Shown here piece by piece: positions 35,618 through 44,338 of a stretch of 64,000 bases of DNA. The number at the start of each line of letters is the position of its first letter. Position 1 is the first letter of the stretch. Made by a program: the position numbers and the translations under genes. Under the pieces are notes generated by a model, which was not told the DNA's origin, ran no database searches, and saw only the letters and a list, made by a program, of their open reading frames with translations. The stretch comes from Bacteroidales bacterium. GTDB taxonomy: Bacteria > Bacteroidota > Bacteroidia > Bacteroidales > UBA3824. Location of the stretch: assembly GCA_017544805.1 (NCBI GenBank), contig JAFYDK010000013.1, positions 1 to 64,000 of the forward strand, read 5' to 3'.

Positions 35618-36222
35618 TGTTTTTAGAATTACCATTGCATAGCGGAAGCATTGAAGTCGTAACAGGATCAATGTTTTCCGGCAAGACCGAAGAATTGATA
35701 CGCAGATTAAAACGTGCTAAAATAGCGGGTCAGGAGACATGTATTTTCAAACCGCTTACCGATTCCCGTTATTCTGTCAAGGATGTTGTATCGCATGACA
35801 GAAATCTTATTGAATCTGTTGCTGTGGGAGTTTCAGAGGATATTTTATCGCTTTGCAGCAATACTACGAGGGTTGTCGGTATTGACGAGGCACAATTTTT
35901 TGATATGGGACTTGTTGAGGTTTGCAAAAAATTGGCATTGCGCGGTGTCAGAGTGATTATTGCGGGTTTAGATATGGATTATTTGGGCAGACCTTTCGGA
36001 CCTATGGGCTCGTTGATGGCTATTGCTGATGATGTTACGAAAGTTCATGCAATTTGTACCCGTTGTGGCTCTTTGGCGCAGTTTTCTTTTAGGCTTTCTT
36101 CCGACAAAAAACTTGTAAGCCTCGGAGAAAAAGATACTTACGAGCCTTTGTGTAGAAATTGTTATAAAAAAGCTGTTGAAGATAAAATTTTAGTTATTAA
36201 TGAAATTACTTCCGTTAATTAG
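35617..36222 (+). CDS. tdk: Thymidine kinase (type II)
   Basis: 201 residues. The P-loop [15 protein letters not shown] is near residue 17, the Walker B-like GIDEAQFFD lies in the middle, and a zinc-binding lasso has AICTRCG and CRNCYKKAV. It phosphorylates thymidine for salvage. The start codon overlaps the ispD stop by one base, and the end overlaps yidD by 23 bases. Confidence 0.96.
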   Translation: MFLELPLHSGSIEVVTGSMFSGKTEELIRRLKRAKIAGQETCIFKPLTDSRYSVKDVVSHDRNLIESVAVGVSEDILSLCSNTTRVVGIDEAQFFDMGLVEVCKKLALRGVRVIIAGLDMDYLGRPFGPMGSLMAIADDVTKVHAICTRCGSLAQFSFRLSSDKKLVSLGEKDTYEPLCRNCYKKAVEDKILVINEITSVN

Positions 36223-36481
36223 AAAAATTTTTCTTTTGCCGGTATATTTTTATAGGGCGGTTATTTCGCCGTGGTTGCCTGATGCTTGCCGTCATACGCC
36301 TACTTGTTCGCAATATTGTATTCAAGCGGTAATGAAGCACGGAATTTTTGTCGGTTTTTTTCTTGCCGCTTTCAGAATTTTGCGTTGCAACCCTTGGGGA
36401 ACTTCTGGTATCGACAACGTGCCCGAAAAAGGCTGTGTCAAAGAATATTTAAAAAAGTTTTTCCGATGTGAAAAGTCTTGA
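36200..36481 (+). CDS. yidD: Membrane protein insertion efficiency factor YidD
   Basis: 93 residues with an amphipathic N-terminal helix ([20 protein letters not shown]), the conserved cysteine segment [17 protein letters not shown] and RILRCNPWG near residue 68. YidD helps YidC insert inner-membrane proteins. Its start lies 23 bases inside tdk, so translation is coupled. The gene is convergent with the chemoreceptor gene 12 bases away. Confidence 0.93.
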   Translation: MKLLPLIRKIFLLPVYFYRAVISPWLPDACRHTPTCSQYCIQAVMKHGIFVGFFLAAFRILRCNPWGTSGIDNVPEKGCVKEYLKKFFRCEKS

Positions 36482-36492
36482 TTTTTTGTGTG

Positions 36493-38361
36493 TTACATTT
36501 CTTTTGCTTTGAAATAATCGAGCATTCCCAAAAGTACTTCGGATTGATGCGACAAATTATTACTATTAGCAGAAATCTCCTCACTTAAAGCGGCAAATTG
36601 CTGAATTGAAGAGTTAAACCTTTGAACCGCCGAATTTATCTGCGCACTGCCGTTTGCTTGTTCTCTGCAAGCTGTGGCAATTTCTTGAACAAGTGATGTA
36701 GAACGTTCAATTTCAGGTAATACCGAAGAAAAAACTTCTCCTGTCTGATGCGCCATTTCAACGCCGTCTTTGCTGACTGAATCTATTTCGCGGGCTGATA
36801 CGGCACATTTTTCGGCAAGTTTCCTAACTTCGCCGGCTACAACGGCAAAACCTTTACCGTGTTCTCCGGCTCTTGCTGCCTCTACCGCAGCATTTAGGGC
36901 AAGGATATTTGTCTGAAACGCAATCTCGTCTACAACCGAAATTTTCTGCGCAATATGATTCATCGTGTTAATTGTTTTGTGAACAATTTCGGAACAATTT
37001 TTTATGGAGTTAAAATTATTCAAAGCTATTTTTTCGGTTTCGTGAGCATTATCACTATTCTTTTGGATTGATGAAGTCATCTCCTGAATTGATGACGAAA
37101 CTTCTTGAACGCTTGCTGCTTGATCGTTGGCATTATCGTTCATAACAGAACTTGTGCGGCTCATTTCCATGCTTGCGTCCGTGATAATTTTTGCTTCGTT
37201 TGTAATATTTGAAACGATATTGTTAAGATTATCAGCAAGATTACTCATCGCATTTTGAAGTAATCCTATTTCGTCGGAACTTTGGTCGTGTTTAAACTCA
37301 ACCGAAAGGTCGCCTTCAGAAAGTTTTACAGCTCTTAATAAACTATTCCCCAATGGTTTAGTTATGTGTCTGCTGATTTGGTATCCGATGAAAATAATCA
37401 AAAGCGCAACAACGAACAATGCCAAAATCAACTGGTGGCGGGCAGCAAGTAATGCGCCGTTAATCTGCGAAGAAATATCTTCAACTTTTGTTGCAATATT
37501 CATTTTCAGCGCATGACTGAGATTAATAAGTTCAGCACTAACGACCTCACTTTTAGCAAAATACTCTCCTGACTTTTGGTATGTTTTAACAAAGGTTTCT
37601 GACAATTTCAAAAAACCTTCGGATGCGGAATGAACTTTTTCAACAGTTGAACGGCTCTGAGAATCTTTGATATGTTCGCAGGCTTGAATAATAATTTTCG
37701 TATCGGAAATTATTTTGTTTCTTCCTTCTTCGGTTTTGAGCGCATTTGCTGAAACTGAAGCTTTTACCATTGCAATATATTCATCAATATCTAACGTAAG
37801 TTTATGTGCATTAAGGGCTTCTGCTTTTTGGTTCAGAGAGATGTGTTTCTTAACGTTTTGGTCTTGAATATCACGTAAAGTTTTAAGGTTGTCAAGCAAC
37901 ATATCCTTGAACTTATACATTTGGGAAAAAGTTTCTTCCCTGCTGTCCCTTGTGTCCCAAATTGCTTTCGATAATGAATAAAACTCATTAAAAAGTAATG
38001 CAGTAGATTTATAACAGTCAAATATTTCGTCTTTACTATCAGCTTTTTCAAAAATATTTCCTAAGGTGTCAAGACTCTCTTTTGAGGAACTAATAAATTT
38101 TATACCCTCTTCTTTACGTTTTTCGTTGTTGGTTTGGACGAAAGCCTGCAAAGCATTTACGGTAATATTAATATCAGTTTCGATATGGTCGGCATGGTCG
38201 AGCATGACAAGATATTCGCTGCTAAGACGTTTGGACTCCTTGTTAATTTTCATTATGCGCACCAATAATACCGCCGAAACTATCACAAAAGGGATAATTA
38301 CGCAAGTGTAACCGAGTATAAGTTTTTTTCTTACGGAAAGATTTTTGACGTTGATAATCAT
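36493..38361 (-). CDS. Methyl-accepting chemoreceptor
   Basis: 622 residues. A first transmembrane helix (about 13-33) and a second (about 312-334, LILALFVVALLIIFIGYQI) bracket a roughly 280-residue helical periplasmic sensor. A HAMP region follows, then the cytoplasmic coiled coil with the conserved tip VDEIAFQTNILALNAAVEAA and EHGKGFAVVAGEVRKLAE near residue 477. The tip would normally contact CheA and CheW. The C-terminus (LDYFKAKEM) lacks the pentapeptide that tethers CheR/CheB in enteric receptors. It is the likely substrate of the CheR/CheB operon 1.5 kb upstream; neither cheA nor cheW is in the window. Confidence 0.94.
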   Translation of the reverse strand: MIINVKNLSVRKKLILGYTCVIIPFVIVSAVLLVRIMKINKESKRLSSEYLVMLDHADHIETDINITVNALQAFVQTNNEKRKEEGIKFISSSKESLDTLGNIFEKADSKDEIFDCYKSTALLFNEFYSLSKAIWDTRDSREETFSQMYKFKDMLLDNLKTLRDIQDQNVKKHISLNQKAEALNAHKLTLDIDEYIAMVKASVSANALKTEEGRNKIISDTKIIIQACEHIKDSQSRSTVEKVHSASEGFLKLSETFVKTYQKSGEYFAKSEVVSAELINLSHALKMNIATKVEDISSQINGALLAARHQLILALFVVALLIIFIGYQISRHITKPLGNSLLRAVKLSEGDLSVEFKHDQSSDEIGLLQNAMSNLADNLNNIVSNITNEAKIITDASMEMSRTSSVMNDNANDQAASVQEVSSSIQEMTSSIQKNSDNAHETEKIALNNFNSIKNCSEIVHKTINTMNHIAQKISVVDEIAFQTNILALNAAVEAARAGEHGKGFAVVAGEVRKLAEKCAVSAREIDSVSKDGVEMAHQTGEVFSSVLPEIERSTSLVQEIATACREQANGSAQINSAVQRFNSSIQQFAALSEEISANSNNLSHQSEVLLGMLDYFKAKEM

Positions 38362-38491
38362 GAATTTTCTTAGTATAGAATTTATTGCGAAGCTACAAAA
38401 ATAAAACCATTTAATAGCAAAAATATTGTAAAATTTTCAAAAAAAATAATATATTACATTTTTCTAAAAAACTTTCGTAGTTAAATGCTTT

Positions 38492-38968
38492 TTATCCTTT
38501 TATCGGTATTGAATGTATACTTTTTATTACTCCTATTACAAACACGCTATGAAGGTTACCGATGCAATCTATGTTACCTAATTTGTCGACTATAAATTTT
38601 TGGTAATCGTTCATATCTCTGACATAAACTTTTATTTGAAAATCGTAGTCGCCGCTGGTGTTGTAACATTCTGTTATTTCGTCTATTGTCTGTACGGCAT
38701 CAAGAAAAACCTTATTGTTTTTTTGATTATGTTGTTTTAAGCGGATATTGCAGAGAACCATCATGCCGTTACCTACTTTTTCCGGGTTTACGATAGCTGT
38801 ATAGCCTTCTATGTAGCCTTCGCGTTCAAGTCTTTTTTGCCTTTCAAAAGTCGGGGAGGGCGACAAATTAACTTTTACTGCCAATTCTTTTACTGTTAAA
38901 TGCGAATCTTGTTGCAATTCCTTGAGAATTTTAATATCTGTTTCGTCTAAAGAAATATCATTTTTCAT
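38492..38968 (-). CDS. Lrp/AsnC-family transcriptional regulator
   Basis: 158 residues. The N-terminal winged-helix part (LDETDIKILKELQQDSHLT; LAVKVNLSPSPTFERQKRLE) is followed by the RAM ligand-binding domain (YNTSGDYDFQIKVYVRDM). Members sense amino acids and form octamers. It is divergent from the MetE-like gene with 156 bases between them, so that gene is a natural candidate target. Confidence 0.93.
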   Translation of the reverse strand: MKNDISLDETDIKILKELQQDSHLTVKELAVKVNLSPSPTFERQKRLEREGYIEGYTAIVNPEKVGNGMMVLCNIRLKQHNQKNNKVFLDAVQTIDEITECYNTSGDYDFQIKVYVRDMNDYQKFIVDKLGNIDCIGNLHSVFVIGVIKSIHSIPIKG

Positions 38969-39058
38969 TTTGTATTTTGCTAATTTTTCAGAATAATATT
39001 TTGCAAATATATTAATTTTTGAGGATATAAAACAAATTTTCCCGAATGTTTTCAGAAA

Positions 39059-39090
39059 TTTGTTTTGAAGCGATATGTTGTATTACTTTG
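39059..39090 (+). promoter_or_regulatory. Promoter for the MetE-like gene
   Basis: TTTG at 39059-39062 and TACTTTG at 39084-39090 (lacking the final G of TAnnTTTG) are 21 bases apart, in the divergent gap shared with the Lrp-type regulator. Confidence 0.5.
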
Positions 39091-39124
39091 CCTTATAATT
39101 CTTTAAAAAAACATATTATAAATT

Positions 39125-40240
39125 ATGATAAAAAAATACGCACCGCATAGAGCGGATATTGTTGGGAGCTTTTTGCGCCCGGAGAAATTAAAAGAAGCAA
39201 GACTCCTGTTTTCAAAAGGAGAAATTGTAGCTAATGAGCTTAAAGATTTGGAAAATAAGCTGATAGAAGAGCTGATTTTAAAACAAAAGGCTCATGGCTT
39301 AAAAGTAATCACTGATGGAGAATTTCGTCGTGCTTATTGGCATTTGGATTTTATGTGGGGTTTTAATGGTGTTAAAAAAATTGAACTTGAACATGGTTAC
39401 AAATTTCACGGCGAAGAAACTGCAAAAGGTTCAATAAAACTTGTGGGAAAAATATCCGGAGAAAATCATCCTTTTGTAGAGCATTTTAAATTTGTAAAGC
39501 AGTTTGAAACTCCCGGCGTTGTTGCAAGACAAACTATTCCTGCTCCTGCGCAATTTTTAGCAGAATTGTTCCGCGGAGATAATATTATAAATACCCGCAA
39601 TATTTATCCGGATTTGAACGAACTTGAACACGATATAGCTAAAGCTTATCAGACTGTGATGAATGATTTAAAAAAAGCCGGTTGCAAAAATATTCAGTTT
39701 GATGATTGTACATGGGGAATGATTGTTGATAAGGATTATTTGAAAACTAAATTTTCTAAAGGTTTTGTTTTTGATATTGAAGCCGAAAGAGGTCTGCGTC
39801 TTAATAATCGTGCGCTTTCAAATCGACCCGAAGATGTTACTGTCGCAACGCATATTTGTAGGGGAAACTATCATTCCACTTATGCGAGTCAAGGGCCGTA
39901 TGATGATGTTGCTCCTTATGTTTTTGCTCGGGAAAATGTTGATGCGTTGTATTTGGAGTTTGACGACGAACGCTCCGGCGGTTTTGAACCTTTGAAAGAA
40001 GTTTCGCCTGATAAATCCGTTGTATTGGGTTTAATTACTTCTAAATCACCTGTTTTGGAAAATAAAGATTTTGTGAAAGAAAGAATAGTCAAGGCCTCGG
40101 AATTTGTTCCTATCGACAGATTGTGTTTGAGTCCGCAATGCGGTTTTGCCTCGTGTGAAATCGGAAATAAACTTACCGAAGATCAACAGTGGGCAAAAAT
40201 AGATTTGGTTCAAGAGATTGCAAGTGAGGTTTGGGGATGA
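39125..40240 (+). CDS. Short MetE-like cobalamin-independent methyltransferase
   Basis: 371 residues, only the C-terminal catalytic half of MetE, as in the YxjG/YxjH group. It begins HRADIVGSFLRP and keeps the zinc ligands: His and Cys in THICRGNYHS, Glu in LYLEFDDERSGG and Cys in CLSPQCGFAS. Such short enzymes move methyl groups from folate or other donors onto homocysteine or related thiols. Divergence from an Lrp-type gene fits an amino-acid-controlled methionine gene. Confidence 0.9.
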   Translation: MIKKYAPHRADIVGSFLRPEKLKEARLLFSKGEIVANELKDLENKLIEELILKQKAHGLKVITDGEFRRAYWHLDFMWGFNGVKKIELEHGYKFHGEETAKGSIKLVGKISGENHPFVEHFKFVKQFETPGVVARQTIPAPAQFLAELFRGDNIINTRNIYPDLNELEHDIAKAYQTVMNDLKKAGCKNIQFDDCTWGMIVDKDYLKTKFSKGFVFDIEAERGLRLNNRALSNRPEDVTVATHICRGNYHSTYASQGPYDDVAPYVFARENVDALYLEFDDERSGGFEPLKEVSPDKSVVLGLITSKSPVLENKDFVKERIVKASEFVPIDRLCLSPQCGFASCEIGNKLTEDQQWAKIDLVQEIASEVWG

Positions 40241-40272
40241 AAAAAATCCGGTTTTTTAAAGCCGGATTTTTT
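40241..40272. terminator. Bidirectional terminator between the MetE-like gene and the convergent gene
   Basis: AAAAAATCCGG (40241-40251) pairs with CCGGATTTTTT (40262-40272). A and T tracts on both flanks suit termination on either strand. The stop codon of the minus-strand gene sits in the loop. Confidence 0.85.
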
Positions 40273-41335
40273 CGTTTTTTACAAATTCTTCTATTGCCTT
40301 TTCAAATGCTTTTTGACCGTTGTGAAACTGCGGGAACAAATCGTATGCGGTGTTGATGATTTCCTCAATGTGAGTGCCGAAATCGAAAACGGCATTTTTA
40401 AAATCATTAACATTAACTCCTAAACGCTTTATTAAATCGAATTGCAAATCGGAATAACCCATGACATCGGTGGCTGAAGGCGAAAATTCAAAGTCGCTGC
40501 CGTTGAGTCTTAACGTGCTGAAATCTTTTAAGTTTTTGTTTAATAAAAGCTTTTTAACGTTTTGTTCTGCTATTAAATACGCCTCTAACGGAAAATCTTC
40601 GTATACGAAACTGCATTTTAGGGTTTTTGTTTGAGAAATGTTTTCTAAATGAAATCCTTGAATAATTTCGGTTAAAGGAGTGTCCAATGTTTTATCTTCG
40701 TAGTTTGCAATATAAAAATCGTTGCAACGGGAAAAAAGATAACAGCCTTGAGGTATGTAGAGCGTTTTGTTTTTCAGCGGAGAGTTTTTTCCGTCAAATT
40801 TTTTTAGAGTGTAATTTAAAACCGTTTCTTTATTTTCGTCATAGTTTTCTTTTACGAAAGTGCATTTCGCGCCTAAATCTTTTAGCGTTTTGATTATGCT
40901 GACAACAAGTCTTGAATAATTGCAGCGGTAAGCAGGTGCGGTTTTGAGTGTAAAATCAGGGTTGAGCGAAAAATTTTCCGACGAAAAAATATCTTCTTTG
41001 AATGACGAAATTTCTCTGTAACTTTTTGTTTTAAAATGATTAAAAAAATCTCTCAAATGATTTTTCCTGATGGCGCAGCAGATGTTTTCGGAATAAAAAG
41101 TGTTAGGCGAAATTTTGTGAATCAACATTGCTGCTTTCTCTAAAGAGGAAAAATCGAAAAATAATTTTTTGTTATTTTTTTGAAATACATTTTCTGAAAT
41201 AAATCGGGATAGAATTATATTTTCTTCTATAAATATCAGATTTTCAGGAATTTCTAATTCTACTTTCTCCTCGTTGAACGATAAAATCAACGCAGAAAAC
41301 AAATCGGAAAGCGTTTTGAATTTGAATTTAAACAT
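40256..41335 (-). CDS. Unidentified protein, about 359 residues
   Basis: Chosen start is the ATG at 41335 (MFKFKFKTLSDLF); the frame continues to 41419 but that would lie inside the divergent gene and past its promoter. There is no signal peptide or membrane segment. Phe, Asn, Lys and Glu are abundant. Possible landmarks are PQGCYLFSRCNDFYIAN, LEAYLIAEQNVKKLLL, SPSATDVMGYSDLQFDLI and an acidic, aromatic C-terminal helix. I do not recognise the family. It has its own promoter interleaved with that of the Big_5 lipoprotein. Confidence 0.7.
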   Translation of the reverse strand: MFKFKFKTLSDLFSALILSFNEEKVELEIPENLIFIEENIILSRFISENVFQKNNKKLFFDFSSLEKAAMLIHKISPNTFYSENICCAIRKNHLRDFFNHFKTKSYREISSFKEDIFSSENFSLNPDFTLKTAPAYRCNYSRLVVSIIKTLKDLGAKCTFVKENYDENKETVLNYTLKKFDGKNSPLKNKTLYIPQGCYLFSRCNDFYIANYEDKTLDTPLTEIIQGFHLENISQTKTLKCSFVYEDFPLEAYLIAEQNVKKLLLNKNLKDFSTLRLNGSDFEFSPSATDVMGYSDLQFDLIKRLGVNVNDFKNAVFDFGTHIEEIINTAYDLFPQFHNGQKAFEKAIEEFVKNEKIRL

Positions 41336-41352
41336 TTTAATTTTTATTTTTG
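41321..41352 (+). promoter_or_regulatory. Promoter for the Big_5 lipoprotein gene
   Basis: TTTG at 41321-41324 and TATTTTTG at 41345-41352 are separated by 20 bases; the start codon is at 41374. The -33 box lies within the first codons of the divergent gene. Confidence 0.7.
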
Positions 41353-41353
41353 C

Positions 41354-41384
41354 CAAAAATATGAAATTAAAAGATGACTTCAAA
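41354..41384 (-). promoter_or_regulatory. Promoter for the unidentified divergent gene
   Basis: On the minus strand, TTTG (41381-41384) and TATTTTTG (41354-41361) are separated by 19 bases. The leader to the start codon at 41335 would be only about 12 bases. The two divergent -7 boxes sit one base apart. Confidence 0.65.
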
Positions 41385-44322
41385 AATAAAAAACATTTTT
41401 TTTGCATTGTGTCTTGCATTGTTTGCGATGACGCTTATATTTTCATGTGCGCAAATAGGTACGGTTTCGGGCGGTGATAAAGATACTGCCGCGCCTTACA
41501 TCAAAAAAAGCCGTCCTGATATTTATTCGGCTCAATTTGACGGCAAAAAAGTCAAAATAAAATTCAATGAATATTATTCGCTTGACAATGTGGAGCAAAA
41601 ATTTTTGATGTCTCCGCCTCAAGATAGTGTTAAGCCCAAAGTTAAAGTAAAGGGGAAGTGGCTTTTTGTTAAGTTTAAAGAGCCTTTGAAGCCGGATACG
41701 ACTTATACATTAAAGTTTTTTGACGCTGTAAAAGATTACAACGAGGGTAATGTTATTGAGGATTTTGATTTTGTATTTTCAACTGGTTCCACTGTTGATA
41801 CCTGTGCTGTTTCTGGACAGGTATTTGATGCACAAACGCTTGAAAAACAAAAAGATATGTTAGTAGGTCTTTACGGTGCACAGACAGGTTTTTTGGATTC
41901 TGTTCCGATTAAAAGAAAACCGGATTACATAACTCGTACCGATACGGCAGGACGTTTTAAGATTGATAACATTATTCCGGGCGAATATATGGTTTTCGGA
42001 CTTTCGGATATTAACGAAACGCAGCGTTTTGACCTTGAAAACGAGAAAATTGCATTTTTGAAAACTAAAGTTACGGCGAAGGCGGAAAGACTGAAAAAAA
42101 TCGATTCGCTTCCTGCGGGAACTATTCTTCACCTTGGCGAAAAAGGACACCGTATACTTGATACTATTCTTACTGATACGGTTATCATTCAGGATTTGTT
42201 GTATACAACGCCGAACAACATAAAGCTTTATAGTTTTGAGGAAGTTCATCTCGTGCAGTATATTTCTGAAAGAGCGAGAGATATGCGTTGTCGTATAAAG
42301 TTGTACTTTAATAAAACCGTCGGTGAGGACACCGTTTTGATAACCTACGTTGATGATACTCTCAAAAGTCCTCAGATGATTTATGATTACAACAAAACGA
42401 GAGATTCTTTGATTGTTTGGTTTAAGGATACAGCCGATATTAACAACGATACTTTACAAATCCGTGTTACTTTTTCAACGCTTGACAGTCTGAAACGTCC
42501 TACGCTTGAGACTGACACTTTGAGTGTGAAATTCAACGCTAAAAAATTAGCAAAGGCGGAGAAAAAAGTAGATACGGGCATTGACAGCCTTCAGTTTAGA
42601 ATTAAGAGTAATTTTAACGGAGATTTTGATATAAAAGGTTCGGTTAATATTCAAATTCCGATAATTTTGAACTCTGTTGATACTTCGCTTTTAAAACTTT
42701 ATGAGGCGGTTGATAGTTCTTTTGTCGATGATATGAGCAATAAGGTTATAAAGGCTGTTCGTTTGGATTCAGCTTTTTACCGTGTGATTTTCAAACGTCC
42801 TATTTCGGGTGATATTGTTTTTTATCCGACTGATTCTGTTGTGTCAAAAGATTGGTATATAGCGACTTATAATCCAACGCGTGATACTGTTGATATTGAG
42901 GTTACGGATTCGGCGATGATAAGAAAATCGAAGTTTCAGAACCTTTTGAAATATCATAACGAGTATTATTTGGGGCTGAAGCAAAAAATCCGTGATTCAG
43001 TACCGACGGTTATAATTCCTCAAAAAATTATTTCATACAGCCGTCCTTCGAGAGATACGATTAAAGTTTTGTTGGAAAAATCTCCTAAACGCGGTGTTGA
43101 GGTTTCGCCCATTAATTTGGAAAAATTTCCGGAAAACGGTATTGAAGTCTTTCAAGATAGGGATAGAATTACGCTTTTGTTAAGAGATACTTCGGCAGTT
43201 TTCAAAGATACGTTGGTCTTGAAATTCAATTCTTACGACCGTCAGATTTTCAACAAAAACAAAAAACTTGTTGATAAAATTTATAAAGATACGCTTTTTG
43301 CGATTTATAAAATTCCGTTCCAAAGATTGCTTTCTAACAATTCCTCTGGAGAGGATACGATTAGATTTGTTTTTGAGCGGAAACTCAAAACAATTCCGAG
43401 CCTTGGATTACCTTCTTTCCCTGAAAAAGGAAATTCATGGTATAGCGGTATTCTCTCTCAAAGTAGAGATACTTTTTGTGCCGTAATCAACGATGAGCAG
43501 ATAAAGAACTTAGATACGATTAATTATACTATCAGTTATATGTCGCTGACAAATAAAGAGGTTGATACTTTGATTTGTGATACATTGAGTTTTATTCCTC
43601 CTAAGGCAGAGGTTTCGCAAAAGAATCAAGGCGGTCGCCGTCGTAAAAGTGATGCTGGAAGGGATTCAAAACGGGAAAACGAAGAAAAACAAAAAAATAT
43701 GTATGCCGCTAACTTGCTTTTTGAAAAGCATTATGTTATGGAAAGGGATACGATGAATGCTAAAAATCTTGTTTTGAAATACGATTTTGAACCCGGCAAA
43801 CAATATGTTTTGGAAATTGATGATTCCACTTTCAATTCGATTTATAATACGCCTAACCTTTATTTGAGTTCAAAGGCAAAAATTCGTGAGCTTGATTACT
43901 ACGGCACATTAACGGTAAATCTTATGAATTTGGGAGCGATTGAAAATTATCCTGACCTCGACGAGGATTTGCCGCCTTTTGAACAACTTGACACGGCAAG
44001 GTCGCTTCGTCGTAAAATCAATCCGAAAGATACGCTTCCTATTACTGACAAACGCATTAAGCAAGGTCAAGTAATAGTATGTCTTTGCAACGATAAAGGC
44101 GAAATTATATACTCCAAAACAGCAAAAGAAGATTCTTCCGTTATGTTTGATTTTATTTTGCCGGGAGATTATGTCGTAAAAATTATTTGCGATAAAAATT
44201 TCAACGGAAAATGGGATACGGGTAAATATTTGGAAAATCTTTATCCCGAAAGGGTTTTTGAGTTTCCTAAAAAACAGACCGTTAAGTCGAAATGGGAAAC
44301 CAAATTGGATTGGAAATTTTAG
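41374..44322 (+). CDS. Large Big_5/Ig-like domain lipoprotein
   Basis: 982 residues. The lipoprotein signal ends TLIFS-C (lipid Cys about residue 25). The first domain has the Bacteroidota Big_5 pattern: GGDKDTAAPYIKKSRPDI, then KVKIKFNEYYSLDN and LKPDTTYTLKFFDAVKDYNE. The rest alternates beta-rich segments with Asp/Thr-rich loops, including a carboxypeptidase-like stretch (AGRFKIDNIIPGEYMVFGL) and a C-terminal similar one (FILPGDYVVKIICDKNFNGK). Such proteins are surface-associated and structural. The GH97 gene follows 16 bases later. Confidence 0.85.
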   Translation: MTSKIKNIFFALCLALFAMTLIFSCAQIGTVSGGDKDTAAPYIKKSRPDIYSAQFDGKKVKIKFNEYYSLDNVEQKFLMSPPQDSVKPKVKVKGKWLFVKFKEPLKPDTTYTLKFFDAVKDYNEGNVIEDFDFVFSTGSTVDTCAVSGQVFDAQTLEKQKDMLVGLYGAQTGFLDSVPIKRKPDYITRTDTAGRFKIDNIIPGEYMVFGLSDINETQRFDLENEKIAFLKTKVTAKAERLKKIDSLPAGTILHLGEKGHRILDTILTDTVIIQDLLYTTPNNIKLYSFEEVHLVQYISERARDMRCRIKLYFNKTVGEDTVLITYVDDTLKSPQMIYDYNKTRDSLIVWFKDTADINNDTLQIRVTFSTLDSLKRPTLETDTLSVKFNAKKLAKAEKKVDTGIDSLQFRIKSNFNGDFDIKGSVNIQIPIILNSVDTSLLKLYEAVDSSFVDDMSNKVIKAVRLDSAFYRVIFKRPISGDIVFYPTDSVVSKDWYIATYNPTRDTVDIEVTDSAMIRKSKFQNLLKYHNEYYLGLKQKIRDSVPTVIIPQKIISYSRPSRDTIKVLLEKSPKRGVEVSPINLEKFPENGIEVFQDRDRITLLLRDTSAVFKDTLVLKFNSYDRQIFNKNKKLVDKIYKDTLFAIYKIPFQRLLSNNSSGEDTIRFVFERKLKTIPSLGLPSFPEKGNSWYSGILSQSRDTFCAVINDEQIKNLDTINYTISYMSLTNKEVDTLICDTLSFIPPKAEVSQKNQGGRRRKSDAGRDSKRENEEKQKNMYAANLLFEKHYVMERDTMNAKNLVLKYDFEPGKQYVLEIDDSTFNSIYNTPNLYLSSKAKIRELDYYGTLTVNLMNLGAIENYPDLDEDLPPFEQLDTARSLRRKINPKDTLPITDKRIKQGQVIVCLCNDKGEIIYSKTAKEDSSVMFDFILPGDYVVKIICDKNFNGKWDTGKYLENLYPERVFEFPKKQTVKSKWETKLDWKF

Positions 44323-44338
44323 CTTAAAAAAATATTTT

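Noticed and set aside
38396-38441. Promoter for the chemoreceptor gene
   Set aside because: Two TATTTTTG-like boxes occur on the minus strand, but TTTG elements are only 12-14 bases away, too close for the consensus.
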